From: an uncultured Lachnospiraceae bacterium
GTDB lineage: Bacteria > Bacillota > Clostridia > Lachnospirales > Lachnospiraceae
Assembly (NCBI GenBank): GCA_947632515.1
Contig: CANRPO010000004.1
Coordinates: forward strand, 62,001-126,000
Direction: 5' to 3'
DNA: 64,000 nucleotides
The notes under the pieces are model-generated. The model did not search any database. It had not been told where the DNA came from and saw nothing but the letters and a program-made list of their open reading frames with translations. Position numbers and translations under genes: made by a program. Positions 19,043 through 27,872 of this stretch are shown here, piece after piece (the first letter of the stretch is position 1; every line of letters begins with the position of its first letter).

Positions 19043-20239
19043 TCACTCTCGGATTGCAAACCGGTTTCCGACCTTCTGCAGGCCGTACTGCAATCCCAGC
19101 GGCAGCATGATTCCGGCCGCCAGATAGACCATCTTAAACTGCTCCGCCCCTCTCACGAGATAATAATAATCGATGTTCCCGTAAAACTGTTCCCATTCAA
19201 AATCCGCGCAAGCCCCTGTAGAGGCCGCGACAAGCGCGATCACCGCCTTGACCAGCATAAAAGCCGCCACATGGTGCATCATCACCGCATAAGTGTTGCG
19301 TCCCAAGAATCGCACTGCCTGACTGCCCTCGGCCAGCGGCGTGAGCGCTCTCGCCGCCCGCAGCCAGAAGGCTATACCTGACACAGACGTCACATATGGG
19401 ATGATGGGCCCGTTGGCAAACCCGCTGCACCACACACTGCCGAACGCCAGCCCGTTGCAGCATATGCCAAGAAGGGCCTGTACGCCCATCACTGCGGCAA
19501 AATACGGCAGATTTCCCAGCGTGTCATGTTTTTCCAATTTTTCATGATAAAACCGCCCCATCTGGTAACACGGAAAAAGGAAAAGGATTCTGCCCGCCGC
19601 TCTGTAATTGCCCCAGACATGTCCGCCGATGGCAAGCTGTACCGTCGCCATTCCCACGATCAGGCTCCCGATCAGCATGATCCACTCTGTCGCCGCCGAC
19701 CGGCCGCCACACGCCCCGTTCCCCACCGTCCGTCCCGCCGCCTTCCGTTTTCCCTGTCCGCTCTCCTGCCCGGACCGCGATACAAGCGCTCTCCCAATTT
19801 CCCGCAGGACGAGACGGGCCGACAGATTCAAGATCTCCACCAGAAACAGCGTCGGTACAAACCACGCCGCATAATTGTAGATGTACTGATAACCGTGCAG
19901 AAAAGGGTCCACAAGGAGCGTCTTCAGGCTTACTCCTTCTCCCATCTGAAAACCGCACCCGCGAAGCGCCCACGCGGTCAATCCATAGACCAGATTCCAG
20001 ATCAGATACGGCGCAAGCAGTCTGCGCACTTTCTTCTTTATATAAAGTAAAGGATGCTCCTCCTCCGACTCCCGATAGAAATATCCCGATATAAACATAA
20101 AGAGCGGGATATGAAAGGAATAGTAGGGGAACAAGTCGCCCACCGTCATGATATTATAGCCGACATGCCCCGCAACCACCATGACGATCGCCAACGCCGA
20201 CAGTATGCAGAAAGTCATGTTATATCGTTTTTCTTCCAA
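19043..20239 (-). CDS. acyltransferase 3 family membrane protein, TTG start
   Basis: A 398-residue polytopic protein with about ten membrane segments. Early motifs LAIVMVVAGHVGYNI (catalytic His region) and YSFHIPLFMFISGYFYR are those of acyltransferase 3 enzymes that O-acetylate exported polysaccharides or lipids. The frame opens with TTG at 20239, immediately after the stop of the NYN-domain gene, with GGAGGAG eight bases upstream; the next ATG is seven codons on. Residues about 150-170 form a charged, low-complexity cytoplasmic loop. Confidence 0.85.
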   Translation of the reverse strand: MEEKRYNMTFCILSALAIVMVVAGHVGYNIMTVGDLFPYYSFHIPLFMFISGYFYRESEEEHPLLYIKKKVRRLLAPYLIWNLVYGLTAWALRGCGFQMGEGVSLKTLLVDPFLHGYQYIYNYAAWFVPTLFLVEILNLSARLVLREIGRALVSRSGQESGQGKRKAAGRTVGNGACGGRSAATEWIMLIGSLIVGMATVQLAIGGHVWGNYRAAGRILFLFPCYQMGRFYHEKLEKHDTLGNLPYFAAVMGVQALLGICCNGLAFGSVWCSGFANGPIIPYVTSVSGIAFWLRAARALTPLAEGSQAVRFLGRNTYAVMMHHVAAFMLVKAVIALVAASTGACADFEWEQFYGNIDYYYLVRGAEQFKMVYLAAGIMLPLGLQYGLQKVGNRFAIRE

Positions 20240-21250
20240 TTACATCTCCTCCGCCAGCCGCACTTCTCTGGCGTTGACGTCGCCGTAAAGCTCAAGCCCC
20301 GGGATCGCCTGCAAAAATTTCGTAAACTGGGAGTAGCCGTAATTCTTGGGTTTAAAGCGCGTATATTTCTGGTGTACGCTGTTGCTCAGCTCGTTTACCC
20401 TGATGCCATTCCTTCCCTGTTCCCGCAAAAGCGTCTTGATATAGTCGGTGACTTCTTCCTCCGTCTCCCGGTTGGCCGCCAGCTCCACATTAAGCCGCGT
20501 GTTGTTCTTGACCAGTTTCAGAGTCGGGATCTCCTCCAAAAAGCGGGACAGCAGGCTGTAACCATAGTTTCGCACATCAAAATCAGGATATTTGTTCAGC
20601 AGTCTGCTGCCGATCTCCCCAAGTCCCGTCTTCTTATCCTTATTTTCATTTTCCGTAATGATATTTATGATCGCGCTCTCGATCACTTCCTTACTGATGG
20701 ATGCGGACTCCTTATCGCCCGCCGCGCTCCTGGCCGAACTCTTCTTACTCTTGGCTCCCTTCCCCGAGGTTTTCGACGAAGTGGTCTTGGCGTCGTCCTG
20801 CAGCGCCTCGTCCTCCTCGTCGATCAGATTCTCCAGCACAGTAAACTGAGAACACGCCGTCCTGAAAGAACGCGGCGTCTTCTCCTCGCCCATGCCGACC
20901 ACCGCCATGCCGGATTCCCTGAGCCTGATGGCAAGCCTTGTGAAGTCGCCGTCGCTGGATACAATGCAGAACCCGTCCACATTTCCCGTATACAGGATGT
21001 CCATGGCGTCGATGATCAGCGTGGAATCCGTGGCGTTTTTGCCTACCGTGTTGCTGAACTGCTGCATCGGCGTGATGGAATTCTCCATGAGCTTTGTCTT
21101 CCAGCCCTTGGCGTGGGTGCTTGTCCAATCGCCGTAGGCCCTGCGGTATGTGACGATCCCGTGTTTCGTCATCTCATCCATGATCGCGGCTATATACTTT
21201 GAAGAAATATTGTCCGTATCGATCAGAATCGCAAATCTCTTATCTTCCAT
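20240..21250 (-). CDS. NYN-domain ribonuclease-like protein with two OST-HTH/LOTUS domains
   Basis: A 336-residue protein. The N-terminal NYN (LabA/DUF88) PIN-like domain (about 1-150) has the acidic residues expected for metal: RFAILIDTDNIS, DSTLIIDAMDILYTGNVDGFCIVSSDGDFTRLA. A Ser/Lys-rich linker (about 165-190) leads to two winged-helix OST-HTH domains (about 195-260 and 265-335; the second contains FKPKNYGYSQFTKFLQAIPGLEL). This points to an RNA-binding nuclease. An in-frame GTG five codons upstream is possible but the ATG at 21250 with GGGAGAAGG is preferred. It abuts the acyltransferase gene with no gap. Confidence 0.88.
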   Translation of the reverse strand: MEDKRFAILIDTDNISSKYIAAIMDEMTKHGIVTYRRAYGDWTSTHAKGWKTKLMENSITPMQQFSNTVGKNATDSTLIIDAMDILYTGNVDGFCIVSSDGDFTRLAIRLRESGMAVVGMGEEKTPRSFRTACSQFTVLENLIDEEDEALQDDAKTTSSKTSGKGAKSKKSSARSAAGDKESASISKEVIESAIINIITENENKDKKTGLGEIGSRLLNKYPDFDVRNYGYSLLSRFLEEIPTLKLVKNNTRLNVELAANRETEEEVTDYIKTLLREQGRNGIRVNELSNSVHQKYTRFKPKNYGYSQFTKFLQAIPGLELYGDVNAREVRLAEEM

Positions 21251-21384
21251 TTTTCCTTCTCCCACTACAGTGTAAATTGTCTGAATTTCATTAAATATTG
21301 TTAGTTATTATAATGGATCCTGTCTCTTTTTGTATATTTTTTATGAATTAAATCTAAATTTAGCATTCAAGTTTTTATCCTTTG

Positions 21385-21500
21385 AAGGGATCTCTTTTTA
21401 TGACCGGCATAAAGGCTTGTCCTCCTTGGCCCGGTCACTTTGCGGCTGTTTTGCCATCCGCCAAATTCTTCGGGGCACTTTTAAATAATTGGCGTTGTTC
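21385..21500 (-). ncRNA. candidate structured RNA, possibly a riboswitch (c-di-GMP-I-like core)
   Basis: The 470-base gap between the cytidylate-kinase-like gene and the NYN gene contains compact structure. On the minus strand TGACCGG (21437-21431) pairs with CCGGTCA (21407-21401), enclosing GGCC, AAGG and CCTT elements. Just upstream are GGCGG, GGCAAAA and GCCGCAAAG. The order GGCAAA, CGCAAAG, CCGGGCC, AAGG, ATG resembles the conserved core of the c-di-GMP-I (GEMM) aptamer, but the P1b GAAA hairpin is missing, so the class is doubtful. If on the minus strand, it would lead into the NYN-acyltransferase unit about 150 bases downstream. Covariance-model search is needed. Confidence 0.35.
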
Positions 21501-21636
21501 TATTTGTTCGCATCGATAACGCCAGAAATTCCAAAGCCTTGCCGTCAAAAGAATTAAGGTGGAATCGCATGTTATTTATCGACGCATTCGCATATTTCCC
21601 GCATTTTCAGCGTCATTCTTTCCTATCGTCACATAC

Positions 21637-21671
21637 CGGATCCCTTGGAGCGAAACATTCCAAGGGATCCG
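21637..21671. repeat. perfect 13-bp hairpin, no T tract
   Basis: CGGATCCCTTGGA and its exact complement enclose GCGAAACAT. No poly-T follows on either strand. It sits about 50 bases downstream of the cytidylate-kinase-like gene and could be an RNA-stabilising stem or part of the candidate RNA. Confidence 0.6.
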
Positions 21672-21723
21672 CGATAGCAGCCTCTGTTCTATGCCAACCG
21701 ACTGTTCTTCAATCTTCCGCCCA

Positions 21724-22359
21724 TCACCGGGCGGATGCGCTCATTTTCAGGTTCACATACTCCTTGATCAGTTTCACGCAGTTATCCCAACCGATCCTGG
21801 AGCTGTTAAGCATCAAATCATAATTTAACGGATCCTTCCAGTTCTTTCCCCGCGTATAATACTTGTAATAATCCGCCCGGTATTTGTCCGTCTTGTGCAC
21901 CAGCTCCTTCGCCCGGCTCTCCGACACCTGCATCCTGTCCATAACAGTCGCTATGCAGTCTTTTTCGGGAGCCTCCACATAGACGCTGATCACATGCGGC
22001 TCATCCCGCAGAATATAATCCGCGCACTTGCCGATCACGACGAACGATTCCGTCTTGGCGAGCTCTCTGATGATCTCAGACTGGATGTTGAACAGATTGA
22101 TGTCCGAGGTAAATTCCTTGTCCCTGGGTTCCACCACATAGGTGTAGGGAATCTTCATCAGATGTTTCATGGCGTAGCTGCCGCGCAGTTTCTCATCCAC
22201 CTCCGCAAACAGCTGCTTGTTGATTCCGCTGTACTCTGACGCCATATCCAAAAGCTGCCTCTCATAGCATGGAATCCCCAATTCCCCGGCGAGCTGCACG
22301 CCTATCGCCTTACCGCCGCTGCCAAAACCGCGCCCGATCGCAACTACATAATTGTCCAT
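21724..22359 (-). CDS. cytidylate kinase-like family protein
   Basis: A 211-residue P-loop protein of the Cytidylate_kin2 family. VVAIGRGFGSGGKAIGVQLAGELG (about residues 4-27) carries a Walker-A-like GRGFGSGGK; VVIGKCADYIL and the LID-like YYKYYTRGKNW are family features. Enzymes of this group are widespread in Firmicutes; the true substrate is mostly unproven. The ATG at 22359 follows AGGAGGAAAGGCAT. It is the last gene before the structured intergenic region. Confidence 0.88.
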   Translation of the reverse strand: MDNYVVAIGRGFGSGGKAIGVQLAGELGIPCYERQLLDMASEYSGINKQLFAEVDEKLRGSYAMKHLMKIPYTYVVEPRDKEFTSDINLFNIQSEIIRELAKTESFVVIGKCADYILRDEPHVISVYVEAPEKDCIATVMDRMQVSESRAKELVHKTDKYRADYYKYYTRGKNWKDPLNYDLMLNSSRIGWDNCVKLIKEYVNLKMSASAR

Positions 22360-22433
22360 ATGCCTTTCCTCCTTGTCTTCCACGCTTTCGTGAATATCTT
22401 ACCACAAATTTCCTGCGCTGAAAAGGACTGCCT

Positions 22434-23933
22434 TCAGCCGTCAAAATCCACCGTGTACTTTCCGTCTTCCCGCCTCGTGATGACAAGCGGGCGCAGTTCA
22501 TACGCCGTCACCCTGTAACCGTCCGCAGTGAGCGCTATGTGAAACTGCGCGGCCCCGCCTTTGACGCAGCTTGCCTCCCTCTGAGCGCTGATATAGTTGC
22601 CGAGAGAATAGTAGACCAGCGTCTCGTGTCCGCTGTCGTCCTGCAATAAGCGGCAGGGCTGCAGCACATGCGGGTGCGCTCCGACCACCACGTCCACACC
22701 GCTCTCCAGAAACACCCGCGCCCACTTATTCTGGTACTCGTCCGGCTCGGAGGCATATTCGCTCCCCCAATGGACAAACACGATGACGGCATCCGTTTCC
22801 GCTCCGGCCTGCTCCAACTGTCTTCTGATCCGCTCCTCATCGTCCAGCACGCAGACCCGCCTGTTCGTCTGCCCCGGCTGCGCGTCCCCGTTCAGGCCAT
22901 AGGTATAATCAAACAGCGCGAACCGCGCGCCGCCGCGGGCGATCAGTTCATAGGCGCGGTCAGGCTCCTCCGTCTGCTCCGCCGCCTCCCCTGTGCGCAG
23001 CCCCAGACAGCGCACCCCGTGAGAGGTAAAAAACGTCTCCGTAAACGCCGCTCCCTCCGCCCCCAGATCGAGCGCATGGTTCGTGGCGCACGTCACCGCA
23101 TCGAAACCCGCCTCCACAATCGCCTCTCCCACGCCCACGGGCGTACCGAATCTGGGATAACCGCTGTAATCGCCGGGATGCTCCGCAAGGGGCGTCTCCT
23201 GATTTATGACGGCAATGTCGCTCTCTTCGATTGCCCGCCTCACCTTTTCTCCCGCAAACAGAAAGTCAAAATTCCCGCCGTTTTTGTCAAGCCCATACCG
23301 ATAGATCGGTTCATGGATCAGATTATCCCCGAAAACCACGAACGATATGTCCGTATCCTCCCGCGTAAATCCCCACGATTCCCACAGCCAGCTGCTGATC
23401 CCGCCCTGCGTGTCCGTCAGCACAAGCCTCTGTCTTCTGTCCGAGACGTCAGACGCCTGCCCGGCCGTTCCCCGCACCGACAGGGCCGCGGCCTCCACGC
23501 CGATATAGGAGGACTGCCATTTAGGTCGCAGCGCGCCGTCCTCACAAGTGTAGACGAACAGATGCTGCGACCATGTCCTCTCGTCCTCCTCCACCCAGAA
23601 AGGACGATCCTCTCCGAAATGTCCCACCTTCCAGCAGAGCAGGATCAGCTCGTCCGCCCCGTCTCCGTCCACATCGGCGAATTTGGCCTCCTGCACTTTG
23701 ATCTTGCGGGGCGTTTTCCATATGACGGCCCCGTCACAGGAGACGCTGACCGCTCTGTGCCGCAGCGCCGCCTCGTAACGCCCTGACGCGTCTGCTGCCG
23801 TCCCGCTCTGCCAGTCGATCCAACCCGGCAGGGGCGCGTCGCTCTGCCTGCCAAACAATACCGCCGCAAGGAGAACGCCAAGCGCTGCGGCCTGCGCCAG
23901 TCTTCTCCCCAGTCCGCCCGTATCGCTACTCAA
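22434..23933 (-). CDS. CapA-family metallophosphatase-like protein, TTG start
   Basis: A 499-residue exported protein. After a short hydrophobic segment (about residues 13-28) there is an FG-GAP-like stretch (ADVDGDGADELILL, about 85). The PGA_cap/CapA domain (about 200-440) shows ISFVVFGDNLIHEP, VINQETPL, VTCATNHALDLG, IVFVHWGSEY and VVVGAHPHVLQP. CapA proteins act in poly-gamma-glutamate or other envelope polymer metabolism. The frame begins with TTG inside the end of the DUF3160 gene (8-base overlap), with only GGGAT as a weak ribosome site, so translation is probably coupled. The exact start is uncertain. Confidence 0.83.
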   Translation of the reverse strand: MSSDTGGLGRRLAQAAALGVLLAAVLFGRQSDAPLPGWIDWQSGTAADASGRYEAALRHRAVSVSCDGAVIWKTPRKIKVQEAKFADVDGDGADELILLCWKVGHFGEDRPFWVEEDERTWSQHLFVYTCEDGALRPKWQSSYIGVEAAALSVRGTAGQASDVSDRRQRLVLTDTQGGISSWLWESWGFTREDTDISFVVFGDNLIHEPIYRYGLDKNGGNFDFLFAGEKVRRAIEESDIAVINQETPLAEHPGDYSGYPRFGTPVGVGEAIVEAGFDAVTCATNHALDLGAEGAAFTETFFTSHGVRCLGLRTGEAAEQTEEPDRAYELIARGGARFALFDYTYGLNGDAQPGQTNRRVCVLDDEERIRRQLEQAGAETDAVIVFVHWGSEYASEPDEYQNKWARVFLESGVDVVVGAHPHVLQPCRLLQDDSGHETLVYYSLGNYISAQREASCVKGGAAQFHIALTADGYRVTAYELRPLVITRREDGKYTVDFDG

Positions 23934-26172
23934 CGCGGTATCCCAGAGTCCATGCGGGTTTCATGCCCGACAGATCCGCCGCCTCGCCGATGCCCTCCTC
24001 ATTTGGCATCATACCCAGCATCTTCCGCCATTCGCTGTCGGTGAGCCGTTCTTCCATCGGCCACGGAAACTGGTAGAAACTGTATGCGCTGCCCTGAGCG
24101 ATCTTCAGCTTGCCGTCCACCTTCACGATCACGCGGAGCAGACACGGCCTTCCCGTCCCCACTTCCAGCACAGATCCGTTGGGATCGGTGGCGATGTCCG
24201 CTATGACCGCCGCGGGGCATTCCAGCGTACCTACCTGTTCCCCATTGTCTCTGGCGGTCACCTCCACCCAGAAATGCTCGATCGCGCCGCCGTAATCCCT
24301 GATAAACGCATATTCCTCGTCCGTCAGCGTCTCGTCCCGCAGCTCTTTTTTGGAGATCTCCAACAGCGTGTCCGCGATCTGCGCAAGACGCGCCAGATCT
24401 TCCTGTCGGCCGACGGTCAGCATCCCATACTTTCCGAGTCCCTGCGCCGTGCGGTCGGCCAGTTCGGCGAAACGGGCGTACACGAGCGGCTCCGGCTCCA
24501 CATAGCCTCTGTCATTCGGCTCCTGCTCCCAGCCGCCGCCTCCCATCTCCGCCATGATCTCTTTGGTGTAGAGGATCGTATCATGCTTTAACTCCGCGTA
24601 GCTGCCCGCAAAGCATTCCAGCTCTTTCTTCGCCCACTGTTCGCCCTGCATGAACATCGGATAGCCCTCTTCCTTCCCGTCAAGGAGCGGGCGAAGGGTG
24701 TCGAGCCACCCGGCATACAGACTCGCGGACCAGAACGCCTCGTCCTCCTCAGACAGTATCCGCCGCTGTTTTTCCATCTGCGCCGTATAGTTCTCATAGT
24801 CCGTGTCGCCCTGTTCGCCGAGGATCTCCAGAGCCGTCTCGCTCCCCAGAGCGGCCGGGACATCCAGCACGTCGGGCAGCATACGTCTGTCTCCCCGGCT
24901 GTCCTGCAGCACGTTCCTGTAAACCAGCTGCTGCATGACAGCCGCGTCCGGCGTAAAGCGCTGTCCCATGAAACGAAAGCCCAGGATCACGTTGTTCTCC
25001 TTCTCCCATACCGGGACGGTATAGATCTGCGGCGGCAAAAGCTCCCCCGTCTTCCTGTGAAAGAGCGCAAAAGCCTCCCCATCATCCGCCATGCCGCGCA
25101 CGGAGACAGCCTCGCCGTATGTCTCCGACAGGATCGGCAGATACTCCTTCACGCCGGGATCCTCGCTCGCCCCCGCGAAGAAAGACGTCACATCATACAC
25201 GGACTGCCACAGCGCATACGCCTCCTCGTCCCCGGCCAGCATGCGCGTGATGAGGAGCGCGCTTTTGTCCATCTCCTCATCCTCCTGCTTGAAATGACAT
25301 CTGCCATACCACATCATCGCCCTGAAATACGCCTCCAGCCGCTCATCTCCTTCATAGTAGCCCCGCGGGATATACTGGGTGTAGTCCTCCAGCAGCCCTG
25401 TCAGCTCAGACTGCGCGATCCCCTCCGCCCGCTCGATCCGCTCCAGCTCGCCGGACGCCGTCTCTGCCGCGCAGTCCGGGAGTTGCACGCTGTCGTCGAG
25501 GAGTTTCGCTCCCACTGCGAAGAAGGCGACGTCCCGCGCGGCGGCGTCCTCCCACGCCGTCCCCTTCAGCTCATCGTAGCATGCCAGACTGTCCGCCAGC
25601 ATCCTCCCGCTCAGTTTTTCCACGCTGTCCGCCAGATAATCCCGCTCAGTCTCTCTCAGCAGATAGGAAAAATAGAGATGGTAAGTGTGCATCAGAGAAT
25701 CCACCGTCACAAAACTGGCGATCTGGTCGTAACGGTTCCACTCATACTGTTCAAAAAATTCGTTGCCCGTGCTGCCGGCCACGCAAAAGCCCTGCTGCGC
25801 CAGCATATGTCCCTGCTCGTCCCCGGCCAGCCAGTCCCCGAACTGCCACAGATTATCGATGTTGCTTAAATCCGCCGCCACCTCATAGGGAGCGACGGAC
25901 GGCGTCACCGACGCGTCTCTTTCGCGCACCTCGATCTCGCCCGTATACAGTTCTCCGGCGTTTTGTTCTCCCTCAGGCGCTGCCTGCGTCTCCGCCGCGT
26001 CTTCCTCCGGCGCAGCGGCCTCTTCCTGTGCGCCGTCCGTCTCCTGCGCCTCGTCCCGGCCCGTCTGCAGCATGTTCTCCGTTTTCGTGCCTTCCTCCGG
26101 CCCGCCGCAGGCGCTTACCGTCCCCGCAAGCAGCGCGGCCGCCAGCCACAGAGCCATTCCTTTTTTTCTCAT
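23926..26172 (-). CDS. DUF3160 lipoprotein
   Basis: A 748-residue lipoprotein. The signal peptide has the lipobox VSAC (Cys about residue 22), then an acidic, Ala/Glu-rich linker (about 25-85) and a long DUF3160-type domain (about 90-740; WNRYDQIASFVTVDSLMHTYHLYFSYLLRETE, FKQEDEEMDKSALLITRML, FRFMGQRFTPDA). The family is found in secreted proteins of anaerobes; function unknown. It is the upstream partner of the CapA-like gene with an 8-base overlap, so the two probably act together at the envelope. The ATG at 26172 is followed directly by KKKG, as usual for signal peptides. Confidence 0.85.
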   Translation of the reverse strand: MRKKGMALWLAAALLAGTVSACGGPEEGTKTENMLQTGRDEAQETDGAQEEAAAPEEDAAETQAAPEGEQNAGELYTGEIEVRERDASVTPSVAPYEVAADLSNIDNLWQFGDWLAGDEQGHMLAQQGFCVAGSTGNEFFEQYEWNRYDQIASFVTVDSLMHTYHLYFSYLLRETERDYLADSVEKLSGRMLADSLACYDELKGTAWEDAAARDVAFFAVGAKLLDDSVQLPDCAAETASGELERIERAEGIAQSELTGLLEDYTQYIPRGYYEGDERLEAYFRAMMWYGRCHFKQEDEEMDKSALLITRMLAGDEEAYALWQSVYDVTSFFAGASEDPGVKEYLPILSETYGEAVSVRGMADDGEAFALFHRKTGELLPPQIYTVPVWEKENNVILGFRFMGQRFTPDAAVMQQLVYRNVLQDSRGDRRMLPDVLDVPAALGSETALEILGEQGDTDYENYTAQMEKQRRILSEEDEAFWSASLYAGWLDTLRPLLDGKEEGYPMFMQGEQWAKKELECFAGSYAELKHDTILYTKEIMAEMGGGGWEQEPNDRGYVEPEPLVYARFAELADRTAQGLGKYGMLTVGRQEDLARLAQIADTLLEISKKELRDETLTDEEYAFIRDYGGAIEHFWVEVTARDNGEQVGTLECPAAVIADIATDPNGSVLEVGTGRPCLLRVIVKVDGKLKIAQGSAYSFYQFPWPMEERLTDSEWRKMLGMMPNEEGIGEAADLSGMKPAWTLGYRVE

Positions 26173-26195
26173 AGTCGTCTCCTCCCCCCCCCCTT

Positions 26196-26435
26196 ATTAT
26201 TATACCATATCAGCAGGAAATCAAGCGCGAGCAGAGCGAGCATTTGATTTCATCTGATATGGTAACGACAGAATCTTTGAGTGCGCAGCACGGCGGCTGC
26301 GCAGCAGACGGATTCCGGAGTCTATTATATTATATCAGCAGGAAATCAAGCGCGAGCAAAGCGAGCATTTGATTTCACCTGATATGGTAACGACAGAATC
26401 TTTGAGTGCGCAGCACGGCGGCTGCGCAGCAGACG
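26196..26435. repeat. two tandem copies (125-base period) of a dispersed palindromic repeat
   Basis: Each unit has an outer inverted repeat ACCATATCAG/CTGATATGGT (26204-26213 with 26254-26263 in copy 1) and an inner pair GAAATCAA/TTGATTTC. A GC-rich tail contains GTGCGCAGCACGGCGGCTGC. Copy 2 begins at about 26329. A third copy is at 34296-34430. No transposase is nearby, so these look like non-autonomous REP- or MITE-like units. Confidence 0.85.
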
Positions 26436-26503
26436 AGATCACGGGTTGGCTTTTGGAGGCGGACAGACTATAATAGAAGAAAACATACGATACGGAGAAC
26501 CCT

Positions 26504-27526
26504 ATGCAGAACAAACAGAAACTGAAAATCGCAGCCGTGGCAGTTTCCCTCCTGCTGCTCGTTCTCGCGGGCAGCCTGGCGGTCCTTCTGCCGCGCACAG
26601 ACAGCATAAAGCACGGCGCCGCCGCCGTGCTGTCCTACTCTGTCCCCGAGACGCTCCCCGACACGCCCGCGCCTCCTGCGCCCAATCCGTACACGGATCT
26701 GAGCGTCCCCACCTATCTCACGAAAATAGGAGACTTATACTTTCTGGTGGACTGCTACCACGACCAGATCCTCTATCACGACAATCTCACCGACCCGCTG
26801 ACGGACTGGCTGGTCATGACCGACGAAATCAACAAGGGGCATACCATTGCCGGAGACGGCGCGGTCTGGCTCGCCGACGACACGGAAAACAACCGCGTCC
26901 TGGTGTTCGAGCGACAGGACGGCGTCTTCGTCCACACGCAGACCTTTCCCGACATCGGCGACAGGCCGCACTATATCGTCTACCACGAGCCCACGAAGAC
27001 CTTCTACGCTTGGAGTTCCATGAGCGGAGAGATGTATCTGTTCCGCCGCGAAGAGGACTCCCGCCGCATGTACCTGAGCGAGATCCGCCGCATCGACGAG
27101 TTGAACGGCGTGTATGTCCGCTCTTTTACGATCCTGGACGACGAGATCTGGTTCGTATCGGGCAACTCCAGCATCCTGTGCGCCGATCTCGACACCTTCC
27201 GGATCCGAAAGACCTACCCCGTGCCCGACTCCATGGCGGGCATGATCCAGCTCACCAGGATCCAGGACTATTATTACCTCACCATATCCACGGACAGCAC
27301 AGGGAATCAGGACTACGCCACGATCCTGCGCACCCGCGATCTGTCGGGGCTGACGGAAGGCGCATACGAGGACATCTACGGCACTTTCATCGGCGGCGGC
27401 ACGCCCTACTACATCACCGCCATAGACGACGCCTACTATCTGACGGAGCACAGGCTCCCCGGCCACTCTGTCTGGCGTTTCCGCGTGGTGGACAATGAAC
27501 TGACGGACGTGGAGACGATCTATTGA
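26504..27526 (+). CDS. exported hypothetical protein, probable beta-propeller
   Basis: A 340-residue protein with an N-terminal signal anchor (about residues 8-29), a Pro-rich linker (about 50-62) and a domain made of repeated short strands, for example YLTKIGDLYFLVDCYHDQILY, TIAGDGAVWLADDTENNRVLVF, YVRSFTILDDEIWFVSG and YYITAIDDAYYLTEH. This regular pattern suggests a propeller of the NHL/YVTN type. Family not named with confidence. It starts about 70 bases after the repeat pair and has AACCCTATG rather than a strong ribosome site (GGAGAACCCT). Confidence 0.7.
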   Translation: MQNKQKLKIAAVAVSLLLLVLAGSLAVLLPRTDSIKHGAAAVLSYSVPETLPDTPAPPAPNPYTDLSVPTYLTKIGDLYFLVDCYHDQILYHDNLTDPLTDWLVMTDEINKGHTIAGDGAVWLADDTENNRVLVFERQDGVFVHTQTFPDIGDRPHYIVYHEPTKTFYAWSSMSGEMYLFRREEDSRRMYLSEIRRIDELNGVYVRSFTILDDEIWFVSGNSSILCADLDTFRIRKTYPVPDSMAGMIQLTRIQDYYYLTISTDSTGNQDYATILRTRDLSGLTEGAYEDIYGTFIGGGTPYYITAIDDAYYLTEHRLPGHSVWRFRVVDNELTDVETIY

Positions 27527-27537
27527 TGCGGCATGAT

Positions 27538-27862
27538 TGGCAAAAATCACTTCGCCCTGCAGATTCAATGTGATCCGCAGGGCGCCATCACTGTATTTCA
27601 GCGCATTCTGGAGTATATTTTCAAAGATACGCCCCGTGATTTTTTCGCTGTTAATTCTGCATTTAACTTTTTCTTTCGACATCTGCACATCAGGTTTAAT
27701 CCCTCTCTGCGACAAGGCCCCGTAGGCCGCCAGCACGCTCTCCTTCTACGCCTTCCGACAGCTCGGACACCGCAAGCGTGTAGTGAAACAGCTCCTCCGC
27801 CAGTTGGCTCAGCGTCTTGGTGCGTTCCTCTATGGCGTTTAAATAGCGTGTGATATTTATAT
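27538..27862 (-). pseudogene. remnant of a sensor histidine kinase
   Basis: The minus strand encodes the end of a DHp-like helix (YLNAIEERTKTLSQLAEELF, then HYTLAVSELSEG). After a frameshift it continues as LAAYGALSQRGIKPDVQMS, KITGRIFENILQNALKYSDG (N-box of HATPase_c) and VIFANHAA. Both N- and C-terminal parts are absent and the reading frame is broken near 27745. It is a decayed kinase gene rather than a functional one; no partner regulator remains next to it. Confidence 0.8.
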
Positions 27863-27872
27863 TTCGCTCCGC

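Noticed and set aside
21539-21828. Two plus-strand frames of about 90 codons in the 21.5-21.8 kb gap
   Set aside because: They cross the hairpin and run antisense into the cytidylate-kinase-like gene; no ribosome sites or motifs.
23926-26172. Surface adhesin
   Set aside because: The body matches DUF3160 rather than adhesive repeats; no cell-wall anchor.
26196-26435. CRISPR array
   Set aside because: Only two units of 125 bases with internal palindromes and no spacers or cas genes; dispersed repeats instead.
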